Position numbers and translations under genes: made by a program. Under the pieces are notes generated by a model. The model was not told where the DNA came from. It saw only the letters and a program-made list of their open reading frames with translations, and ran no database searches. Below, in pieces: positions 1 to 8,108 of a DNA stretch of 64,000 bases. Origin of the DNA: a virus; the IMG/VR virus record IMGVR_UViG_3300033149_006567, positions 33,843 through 97,842 of that record; one strand, 5' to 3'. Each line of letters opens with the position of its first letter. Position 1 is the stretch's first letter.

Positions 1-117
1 TGTTTCCGACTATTGTTATGCGATTGCCTACACAGGAGAGATGTACGTAGGTGTAGGGAATGAAATTGCCACTGGGGATGGGTACATAACGTTAATTAAA
101 AAATATTTGAAACAGTA
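1..117 (+). CDS. C-terminal end of an unidentified gene (partial)
   Basis: An open frame enters from the left edge (codons in phase from base 2) and stops at TAG 115-117, giving about 38 residues that end in YLKQ. The next gene starts 13 bases downstream in the same direction, so this is probably the previous gene of the virion cluster. Too little is present to assign a function. Confidence 0.55.
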
Positions 118-130
118 GAGGTAGATAGTT

Positions 131-2518
131 ATGCCAGACAAAATGAGAAGGACTTTTCCGATAAATATCACGCTAACAGATAGGGAGCAGCCTACTGCCG
201 CTAAATTGACAGCCATAGCGACTCAGTCTAGAGGTGGCCTGGGCATAATTGAAGAGGCAGTTGGAGATATTTGGAATCAATCTGGCGATTCTTATTTGTC
301 TTCGGGGGCTTCTAGGCGCACTCTGCGGATACCTTCTATTGGTCGTTTACTTGGTACTTCTGATGCTTTGAGTCCTTATTTTGAAATGCCGGATGATGAC
401 TTTTTGTTCGAAGAGGATTTAGTCGATTACGCTGATTGCAATAGTGTCCCCCTGACCTTTGAGGCTACAACTTTTTCGGGAGTGCTTTTTTCTGGTCTTC
501 AAAAAGATTATATTACCCAAGTAGACAGTGACGGGGATTGGTTTTATGATGAAACTACAGACAAAGTATTTACTTACGATACGATAGATGGGCACGATGA
601 CTTAGTCTATGAGGTTGTTACCGCAAATTTCCCAACTCATCCCTCTACGTTTGATTTGACCTCCAATACGATTCCTCCGGAAGACCAGGACGGGACATTT
701 ACTGGCTGTAAGGTTGTTCCAAAAACTGGGAGTTCGGGATACTATTATATAATTTTTCCGCCTCGCCTAAGGCTTTCGAATAGAACTGATGTTGACCTGT
801 ATCCCACTGATGCGGGCAATGACGGGACAGATCCGGTTGCAGTTACTCCTATGTATTTTTGGGATGAATCGACAGATGCTCCTGGATTAGGGACGGCCTG
901 GGATGATCATTACCGATACCATTTACCCTCTCTCCTTGATAGTGCGAGTTGGGGGGACAGATTGCCTGACGGATTTTTGAGGCTTGAAATTAACAACGAA
1001 GTGGCTGACGGAGTGGTCTTTTTTAAACCAGCAGCTGTTGCTTATCAATATGGATATATCCTTGAAATTTATGCCCCCTATAGTATTACCGCCCTAGATG
1101 CCGTAGCTTCTGCCGTAGGAACCCATACGACTGCCGCTTATGATACTGGAGTGAAAGTAATTACCACGGGGACTTCAACTGCCGAATTGCTTAATCAGAT
1201 AGTCAGGATGCTTTTAAACCACAAACATAATTCTACTCAAACTGGTTGGAGCAGCAGGGTTGACCATAATGATTTGGTGGGGTTAGATCCAAATTATGAT
1301 GCTGATTTTGATGACGATGGAGGGGGGTATCCCTATTGGCCGTTTGGAACCAACGATGTTAGGTTGACTAAGAGTAATTGGGAGAATGACGGGCATTTGC
1401 AGTATCTTCATCGAGCTGGCTCGTTAGCCTTAGGAGATTCTGATTATTATCGAGACATATATAATAATGCTTTTATTGGTGATTTATTGATAGGGTCGGC
1501 CACCAAGGGTGTTGTGGTCCCGTATTTTAATAATGTAATCAATGATAGCTTTAAGGTCTATTTCGGAAGTGTGGATTACGGACCATGTTTGTATCTGGAG
1601 ACTGCCATTTATGACGCGATTGTTGCTCAAGGGATATCGGGAGAGCCGGGGTTGGTTGGAATTAGTGACACAGATAGTGGACTTTACGGGATAGCGGGGG
1701 CTGCTCCTGGGGTTGTAGGAGAAACTGCCAGCGTTGATGGAGTACAAGGGGGTGGTGGAGATACGGGCATCGGAGTCCATGGATATGGTGGGTCTACTTC
1801 TGGTGTGGGAGTAAAAGGTGAAGCTCAGGGGGGCGATAGTAGTGGCGTTGAGGGGATTGGGCATGGAGATGGTACTGGCGTAAAAGGAGCCGGAGGGACA
1901 ACGGGTGATGGAGTCTATGGGCTAGGGGGAGCGAGTGGGGGGTATGGTGTGGTAGCAGAGCAGCAGGGTAACACAAGAGCTGCTTTAAGAACCGTGCCTC
2001 AGGCATGTCCTCCTGTCGCGGGGTATGAAGGAGACGTACTTTCAAATTCTATGTATAATAACCAGCTCTTTCAGTGTTTGGCTGCGGGAAGTCCTGGTAC
2101 TTGGGATCCTGTTGGACATACGTTGTTGGCTGAGGTTACAGTTTCTCCGGCAGAAGTTAAAACGCTGAGGGCTTCGCCGAAAGAGATCGTAGCGGCACCG
2201 GGAGCTGGGATGGCGATAGTATTCATTATGGCGACCATAGAGTTGGATTATGGCGGGACTCAGTATGTCATTCCAGATGCGGATGACGACTTGAGGATTC
2301 AATATAGTGCGATAGCGGCTGTTACGGAGACCTATAACAGCGCTGGTTTTATAGATGGAGCAAACGACAAGATAAAAGCCCTTTCTTGTGCGAATCCGGC
2401 TTATGAAGTCAAAGAGAATGTTCATTTAGAGTTGGATAATGTAGGATCCTCCGAATACACAACGGGGAATTCTTCATTGTATGTGAAGTGTTGGTATCGA
2501 CTGATACGGACCCATTAA
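131..2518 (+). CDS. Large glycine-rich tail fibre or virion surface protein
   Basis: The protein has 795 residues and no enzyme motif. Its first two thirds are Asp/Tyr/Thr-rich beta-type sequence typical of phage adhesins. From about residue 500 to 620 there is a run of short glycine repeats (GVxGxG, GIGVHGYGG, GVKGxG) like those of collagen-like or beta-helical fibre shafts. The C-terminal 150 residues look globular. It opens a cluster of virion-type genes on the plus strand. A structural role in the tail fibre or baseplate periphery is inferred from composition, size and neighbours. Its exact place in the particle is unknown. Confidence 0.6.
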   Translation: MPDKMRRTFPINITLTDREQPTAAKLTAIATQSRGGLGIIEEAVGDIWNQSGDSYLSSGASRRTLRIPSIGRLLGTSDALSPYFEMPDDDFLFEEDLVDYADCNSVPLTFEATTFSGVLFSGLQKDYITQVDSDGDWFYDETTDKVFTYDTIDGHDDLVYEVVTANFPTHPSTFDLTSNTIPPEDQDGTFTGCKVVPKTGSSGYYYIIFPPRLRLSNRTDVDLYPTDAGNDGTDPVAVTPMYFWDESTDAPGLGTAWDDHYRYHLPSLLDSASWGDRLPDGFLRLEINNEVADGVVFFKPAAVAYQYGYILEIYAPYSITALDAVASAVGTHTTAAYDTGVKVITTGTSTAELLNQIVRMLLNHKHNSTQTGWSSRVDHNDLVGLDPNYDADFDDDGGGYPYWPFGTNDVRLTKSNWENDGHLQYLHRAGSLALGDSDYYRDIYNNAFIGDLLIGSATKGVVVPYFNNVINDSFKVYFGSVDYGPCLYLETAIYDAIVAQGISGEPGLVGISDTDSGLYGIAGAAPGVVGETASVDGVQGGGGDTGIGVHGYGGSTSGVGVKGEAQGGDSSGVEGIGHGDGTGVKGAGGTTGDGVYGLGGASGGYGVVAEQQGNTRAALRTVPQACPPVAGYEGDVLSNSMYNNQLFQCLAAGSPGTWDPVGHTLLAEVTVSPAEVKTLRASPKEIVAAPGAGMAIVFIMATIELDYGGTQYVIPDADDDLRIQYSAIAAVTETYNSAGFIDGANDKIKALSCANPAYEVKENVHLELDNVGSSEYTTGNSSLYVKCWYRLIRTH

Positions 2519-2534
2519 TAACAGGAGTAAAAAA

Positions 2535-2843
2535 ATGAATCAGCAACAACAAACGCAGTATCTTAATCAAATTCTCGGTGACCCGGATTTTCGATTTGAA
2601 GATCCAGTGGAACAAGAGATACTGGAGGCTCTCCGAAATGTCTCGACTCAAAGTGAAAGGTTGGTTGAAACCGTTCGGCAAGCCCAGGAGGAACAAAAGT
2701 TGCTTCGAGGGGAAACTCGAGGGTACGCTAAGCTTCTTTTGGCCAAAGAGGTCGCTCGTAGAGAAGAGTTGGCCAAGGAGGAGGTTGCCGAGGATTTACC
2801 TGTCGGCGAAAAAGAAGATTTACTGGAGGAAAGTGAGGGCTAG
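2535..2843 (+). CDS. Small acidic coiled-coil protein
   Basis: This 102-residue protein is rich in Glu, Gln, Leu and Arg and has no predicted membrane segment. It reads as one long helix or coiled coil, with an acidic C-terminus (EKEDLLEESEG). An AGGAG ribosome binding site precedes the ATG. It sits between two large fibre-like genes, so it may be an assembly chaperone or small structural component. No family was recognised. Confidence 0.6.
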   Translation: MNQQQQTQYLNQILGDPDFRFEDPVEQEILEALRNVSTQSERLVETVRQAQEEQKLLRGETRGYAKLLLAKEVARREELAKEEVAEDLPVGEKEDLLEESEG

Positions 2844-2848
2844 TCTGG

Positions 2849-5101
2849 ATGCCTTCTCGTCAGACTCAAAAATTTAAGGTTAGCTCGGTAAATTACTTGG
2901 CCGTCTCTGATGTATTTTTAAACATACAGAAACGGCACGAGGATATCGTCTATAAGACTTTTACTGGAGATGAGGACGCCCTGATATCTTACCTTAACGC
3001 AGTCCGAATATCCGCAGATGACAATCTGTCTATTGTAGATAGGTCTGCAGAAAAGTTGGTGGAAAATCGCATAGAAAGTGCCTCCGAGTATTCAGTTGAA
3101 GAAAGTGCCCTGACGATAACAACTGAGACTGACGAGGTTTTGATTACTGACGAGTTTTTGACAGGGAATTCTCTTGAGGAGCCCGTACCCCTCTTCTATA
3201 AACACCAGATCCCTGAATCTCATTTCGACCCAGACAGCGGACATAAGATCGTATCCATGAGACTCCTAGATGACTCTTTGGAAGAGGTTTCTGTAGCCGA
3301 TTATTCTTTAGATTCTTCCACGGGAACTCTTTTTAATAATTTTGAGCACGAGTTCGACGCAGGAGACAATTCCTACAGTCTCTATTATCTTCAATATACG
3401 GTTAAGGAATCGTCGGCAGTCGTCAAAAACTATACGGTGCTTTTAGATAATGAGCCAGTTTACGCTTTGGCCGAAGCCTCTGATTTGAATGAGTGGGGAG
3501 CTCTCATCAACGATGGCCGGAAGGTTTTTCTAAGAGAAGAGCTATTCGATGGGACCTATCAATTTACATTTCCTTCGATTGCAGACTATGCTTTTCGAGA
3601 AGTTTTAACTAATCGCATAAAGGTTTTGCCTCCTGTCTTGGGGTCGAGAAGTGATCCTTGGTATATACGAGTCTCTAATGGCCTGTTTTATTCGACGGTA
3701 GACGGAATAACCTACAAGTATTATGTTCCTGAGATTACTGGCCAAACCTTTAATCCCTATTATCCCTACAGGAAGGCCACTAAAGAGCCAGCCGCTATAG
3801 TTAATAAGAACTTGATCAAGCTCGGCTATGACAAGATATATGAAGACGGGTCTACTCTGCATTTAGATGTCTTTATATACGATGCAGATGATTATCTAAA
3901 GTATGCCTTTACTACTGACAGTTCCCTTCATGGGACTGCGGCGGGGAATGGGCGAACCGAGGTGGTTTTGTATTCCAACTTGGAAGCTGGGGGTGACTAT
4001 GGTATCCGGAGCGTAGATCATTTGTATGGATTTGTTGATATACGAGGGATGGACTTGTCTTCTTCTTGTACGGCGAAGGCTACCTATTATTATGAATATT
4101 CGGATCTTCCCATTAATTCCGTGAATTTCAATTTCACTCAGAATCAAGACATCATTCATTATGATATAGTTCTATTCCTCATCCCCGACACTTTAGTCTC
4201 GTCTTCAACTCAGACGGTATACCTGCTAAAGGTGGACGAGAATGGGCAGGTAGTCTATTCTGATTGGACTTCTTTTGACAATACGGAGCGGTCCCTAGAT
4301 GGCAAGCCCCTCTTTTATCGAGAGCCCCCAAGTTGGTGGACAGTTTTGCATGGAAGTGACTATTCGAATTTCGAAGAAACATATACGGTAAATGGGAACG
4401 GATATTACTTGACTTTAGCTGAGATTCATCCTGTTCTGGCCTACAAGCTTGACGGGATAGAAGATTCGGATATACGTCAGCAGGGCGGAGGGCTTCGGGG
4501 GGACTCTTCTTTGGTGAATACAGAGGAGGCTCAGAGCTGTTGGGATGTAATGAAGTGGGATGGCAGGCATTATCCGGGAGCAGGTTCTTTTCTCGTTGAA
4601 GTTCCTTCGAGTGTTTTGTCTGGGGCAGGTGGGAGTTTTTATTCAGATGAAGTTCGAGAAGTCATAAATAAGCATATAGGATACGGGCTTTATCCGGTTA
4701 TTAGAGGCTATGGAGTTGACCCTCGGATCACTAGCGTAGAACCTGGTGATGGGTCGATAACGGTGGTTTGGTCTCATGGAAATTCAGATGCCTATTATAA
4801 AATATATATAGCGAAAACTCTTCAGGGACCTTTTACGGCGGTCAATGATTCCAGTCCAGTTCAAGAGAACAGTACAGAAAATTCGTACACCATTACGGGA
4901 CTGGAAAATGATATGATTTATTATATATTTGTAGTTGGAGGATTTATCTCGGGTAGTACGTGGACCGAGAGTTCTGAGCAAATTATCGGGCCGGGGAATT
5001 TGACGGCCAAGACCGGAAGCACCTTAGAGTATGTTAAATGTAAGCCTGGGATCCCACGCGGCTCAAACTTTTTGAGTCAAAGATTTACGGTAATTTCCTG
5101 A
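2849..5101 (+). CDS. Virion protein with C-terminal fibronectin type III domain
   Basis: The protein has 750 residues. Most of it is beta-rich sequence without a recognised motif. Residues about 630-725 have the pattern of a fibronectin type III domain: a start like ITSVEPGDGSITVVWS, then YYKIYIAK, then YTITGLENDMIYYIFV. Such Ig-like domains are common on phage tail and baseplate proteins, where they may bind carbohydrate. The start lies 5 bases after the previous stop. It probably belongs to the tail or baseplate. Confidence 0.6.
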   Translation: MPSRQTQKFKVSSVNYLAVSDVFLNIQKRHEDIVYKTFTGDEDALISYLNAVRISADDNLSIVDRSAEKLVENRIESASEYSVEESALTITTETDEVLITDEFLTGNSLEEPVPLFYKHQIPESHFDPDSGHKIVSMRLLDDSLEEVSVADYSLDSSTGTLFNNFEHEFDAGDNSYSLYYLQYTVKESSAVVKNYTVLLDNEPVYALAEASDLNEWGALINDGRKVFLREELFDGTYQFTFPSIADYAFREVLTNRIKVLPPVLGSRSDPWYIRVSNGLFYSTVDGITYKYYVPEITGQTFNPYYPYRKATKEPAAIVNKNLIKLGYDKIYEDGSTLHLDVFIYDADDYLKYAFTTDSSLHGTAAGNGRTEVVLYSNLEAGGDYGIRSVDHLYGFVDIRGMDLSSSCTAKATYYYEYSDLPINSVNFNFTQNQDIIHYDIVLFLIPDTLVSSSTQTVYLLKVDENGQVVYSDWTSFDNTERSLDGKPLFYREPPSWWTVLHGSDYSNFEETYTVNGNGYYLTLAEIHPVLAYKLDGIEDSDIRQQGGGLRGDSSLVNTEEAQSCWDVMKWDGRHYPGAGSFLVEVPSSVLSGAGGSFYSDEVREVINKHIGYGLYPVIRGYGVDPRITSVEPGDGSITVVWSHGNSDAYYKIYIAKTLQGPFTAVNDSSPVQENSTENSYTITGLENDMIYYIFVVGGFISGSTWTESSEQIIGPGNLTAKTGSTLEYVKCKPGIPRGSNFLSQRFTVIS

Positions 5102-5113
5102 TCGGAGTCGAGG

Positions 5114-5668
5114 ATGGCAGTAACAGTTTATTGGGCTAGTGATAATTCGGGCACTTTGTTAAATCAGGTCGTAGATCATGGATCTGTAGCAAAAGGGAAT
5201 AATAGCGGGGCAACCGCTTTTTATCTATATCATAATGGCCAGAATGACATAACTAATTGCGGCTTTTACATACAGCCTCGGTCTGGGTTGTACGAGGGAG
5301 ACTTTTCTGCTCTCACAGATTACCAAGAGCTTATCGATTGGGGGGACTCTACGAACGCTAATGGGTTTGGCGGCTATATGATAAATATGAATGCGACGGG
5401 AGCTTGGGCTAATGGTTGGGCGGCAGTCGGAGATAAATTTCCTGCGTACGGCTTTGTTTGTCGAAGTGGAGTGGCAGATTCTTTTGGTAATGCTCAGACT
5501 TTGATGTCAGAGATGGGGTGTTCGTCTTCTGGCGTGGTACAGAATAATTATCCGAATGGATATGGAATTAATGTCCGGTTTCAATGTAGAATAGCGGTTC
5601 CCTCCAATGAGACTTCGTTGGGTCAAAGGGAAATCGATCTTTGTCTTCGATATTCTTATACGAGTTAA
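5114..5668 (+). CDS. Unrecognised virion-cluster protein
   Basis: This 184-residue protein is rich in Gly, Asn, Ser and Tyr, contains four cysteines, and has no signal peptide or membrane segment. Its stop codon overlaps the next start (TAATG at 5666-5670), so the two genes are probably translationally coupled. Position and composition suggest a virion component. No family was recognised. Confidence 0.55.
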   Translation: MAVTVYWASDNSGTLLNQVVDHGSVAKGNNSGATAFYLYHNGQNDITNCGFYIQPRSGLYEGDFSALTDYQELIDWGDSTNANGFGGYMINMNATGAWANGWAAVGDKFPAYGFVCRSGVADSFGNAQTLMSEMGCSSSGVVQNNYPNGYGINVRFQCRIAVPSNETSLGQREIDLCLRYSYTS

Positions 5669-6117
5669 TGATGCGCGTGAATGGTTGGATTAAAAGATTC
5701 GTGGATGGTTCCTGGGAAGAGGGGAAAGACAAGGAAGTATTAGCCGGAAGAGCTAGCTGGTCTAGGGGTCGCCTAGAGGGCATGCTGAGGGCAGAGGTTC
5801 ATCACGGAAGATATTTTCTGGGAATTTGTGGTCCTGGAGAATATTGGCAGTCAGATGATTTTTCTGTAAATCTTTCTTCAGGAGAGACGCAGTTAGAGAC
5901 GAGGAGGCTGCAGAGGAAGATAGTGCTTCCCGACACTAACATGGTAGTGCAGAGAAAAGAAAGCGAGTTGCTTGTGTTTGTGTATACGGGTTCTCCTCCG
6001 TACATGCCAGGAGAGTTTCTTTGTGTGAGCCCAGAGATGTTGGGAAAATGGCTGACGCTTGAATTAAACTTGAAGGACGACTCTCTCCAGATGAACATTT
6101 TGCCGGAGCGGATATAG
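5668..6117 (+). CDS. Unrecognised small protein of the virion cluster
   Basis: The start is taken at the ATG of the TAATG overlap with the previous gene (a second ATG follows at 5671). It gives about 149 residues with a mixed alpha/beta look and a basic N-terminus (MMRVNGWIKRF). The stop TAG overlaps the GTG start of the next gene. No enzyme motif is visible; a structural or assembly role is suggested only by the neighbours. Confidence 0.55.
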   Translation: MMRVNGWIKRFVDGSWEEGKDKEVLAGRASWSRGRLEGMLRAEVHHGRYFLGICGPGEYWQSDDFSVNLSSGETQLETRRLQRKIVLPDTNMVVQRKESELLVFVYTGSPPYMPGEFLCVSPEMLGKWLTLELNLKDDSLQMNILPERI

Positions 6118-8108
6118 TGGCACAATATTTAAATAAGTTCAAAAGTTCTATAAGCAAGAATCAGTTCGAAAAGCTCACCAGACTCCTAGATGCCCAGAAG
6201 AGGCGCGGGCAGTTTTCTACCATTGATGAATTCCGGAAACATCTTGATTCTGTGATGAAGGAGTTGTTTGCAAAGAGGATAACTCCCTTACTCGAGGTTT
6301 TTCTTGCTATTCCTGGAGAAGTTGCCGATGTAGAAACTTACAATTTTATGCTTGAAAGAATTCAGGATGATTTGGAGGTTGCCTTTAAGGAGATAGCTAA
6401 TATAGAGGAAGTTCTTCGGGGTCATCGAGCTGTTGTTCAGGATGTACTTCTTAAGGGCCTGAAGCATGCTGCGGCGGATCTAGAAAATAAAATATCTACT
6501 TATGAGTTGATGGTTACTTCTGGTCATGGATTTAATTCAGCTTTGGCTAGCAATTTTGACGGAGCGATTAGCCCTAGGCTTAAGCGGGCTGAGGATGTGG
6601 GGGGATATTTTAAAGATCCTCGCACTGGCAAGGCCATATCTGCTGACTATGACATATATTTGGACCAAATGGGAAAGTTTTTGACTCTCCCCGTACAGTC
6701 CTCTAGCTACGTCAATATAGTCGGAGTGCGTCAGATATTTGACTCAGATGCCACAGCTACGGAAAAGAATGTAGAACCAGAGGATTCTTCTGTTTCCAAT
6801 TTGATAGACGGGGAAAATGGAACTTATTGGATGGTTTTATCCCTGTTCGAGGACAACAAGAATGACAAGTTTCCTGCGGAAGTTAAGACCAGAATTGAAC
6901 TCGATCTTGGGGGGGCCAAAGAAGTAAATTTCTTGGAGATAGAACCGGCGCTTTTGAATGACGTGACACTTGACTCTATGTCTTATATAAGGAAGGATGG
7001 GTCGGTGGAGACTGTTGCAGGCGTATCGGAAACAATTGGCCGCCATAGGGTCAAGATCCTTTTTAGAAAAATCGGAGCTAAAAAAATAATTTTGACTTTT
7101 TCCAACGAGACCTCTCATGCTTTGGCTTATGAAGTTCCAGATACCGAAGTCACCCTAGAAGAGCTCCTTACTGAGCCCGTAAATGAAAAGATTAGCCAGA
7201 TGCAGGTCTCTCTGACCGAGAGTTTTAGCGGAAGGCAGTTCCAGATTGGATTTGACAATATTCGAGTCGGATTGGCCAAGTACTTGGATAAGGGCGTCTT
7301 CATTAATAAGGCCCTGGAACTAAAAAGTAAGCCTGCGAGAAGTTTCGGTTTGCAAGTTGAAGAGGAGCGTCCGGCGAATTCTACTGCCCTCCCTTCTGGC
7401 ATTAGTTTTACCGAGGACACTTACGATGATGGTGACACAAAATTTATGTACGGAAGCGTAGAATATTGGCTTATTCGAAATTCCTACGACAGCAATGAGC
7501 GATTTATCGCATCTGATTTTTTACCTATCCTACCTTTGGAAGTTAGTCGAGTCAATCATGAACGATTGATACTGACGCATAAGTACGGGGCCACTTCAGT
7601 TGTTAATGATTCGGGAACAACGATGTTTTATACTGATGCGACAAATGGGAACATAAAGGTCTATCGGAATGGAGAATTAACTCCGTTGACTCAATTGACT
7701 CCTGGAGATACTGCAGACGGATGGGTGGAAGAAAGCAATCTCGTTAACACTTCTTCCGGGAATGGGACTCCCATGTCTTATGGCATCCGGATTACTCAGC
7801 CAAAAGCCGGAGATATTTTTACCGTTAGTTATGACCCAATAGTTTCTAATGTCCTAACTATTTCGACGGCTAGCGGTGCAACTCAACAAAATCTAGTGGA
7901 TTTACTAGGAGATTTGTCGGCCAGAAGTTACACGGACCAGATTCTTTTATCTTCCGACCACAAGGGGGCTTTTGAAATAGAATCTTCAAAAGTATATCTA
8001 ATGACTATTTTGCGACGAAACACTTCGGATGAATTTTTGTCTCCTCTGGTAAAAGAGCATCTTTTAGGAGTCAGCACTAAAAATCCGAGCAAGTTCCAGG
8101 GATTTTAA
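6117..8108 (+). CDS. Baseplate/adhesin-like protein, paralogue 1 of 3
   Basis: The protein has 663 residues and a GTG start overlapping the previous stop. The first 140 residues are helical (heptad-like, with RLLDAQKRRGQF and IANIEEVLRGHRAV). A beta-sandwich-like region follows, with the pattern LIDGENGTYW then IELDLGGAKEVNFLEIEP. This resembles a discoidin or F5/8-type C module, a fold that often binds carbohydrate. The same order of parts recurs in the next two genes, and the three are adjacent, so they look like diverged duplicates. A role in the tail tip or baseplate is inferred. Confidence 0.6.
   Translation: MAQYLNKFKSSISKNQFEKLTRLLDAQKRRGQFSTIDEFRKHLDSVMKELFAKRITPLLEVFLAIPGEVADVETYNFMLERIQDDLEVAFKEIANIEEVLRGHRAVVQDVLLKGLKHAAADLENKISTYELMVTSGHGFNSALASNFDGAISPRLKRAEDVGGYFKDPRTGKAISADYDIYLDQMGKFLTLPVQSSSYVNIVGVRQIFDSDATATEKNVEPEDSSVSNLIDGENGTYWMVLSLFEDNKNDKFPAEVKTRIELDLGGAKEVNFLEIEPALLNDVTLDSMSYIRKDGSVETVAGVSETIGRHRVKILFRKIGAKKIILTFSNETSHALAYEVPDTEVTLEELLTEPVNEKISQMQVSLTESFSGRQFQIGFDNIRVGLAKYLDKGVFINKALELKSKPARSFGLQVEEERPANSTALPSGISFTEDTYDDGDTKFMYGSVEYWLIRNSYDSNERFIASDFLPILPLEVSRVNHERLILTHKYGATSVVNDSGTTMFYTDATNGNIKVYRNGELTPLTQLTPGDTADGWVEESNLVNTSSGNGTPMSYGIRITQPKAGDIFTVSYDPIVSNVLTISTASGATQQNLVDLLGDLSARSYTDQILLSSDHKGAFEIESSKVYLMTILRRNTSDEFLSPLVKEHLLGVSTKNPSKFQGF

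Noticed and set aside
1484-2425. Minus-strand frames of 83-127 codons under the first fibre gene
   Set aside because: They lie antisense to a 795-codon gene with clear composition, lack ribosome binding sites and match no motif.
5802-6157. Overlapping minus-strand frames of 73-107 codons
   Set aside because: They are shadows of the coupled plus-strand genes at 5668 and 6117.
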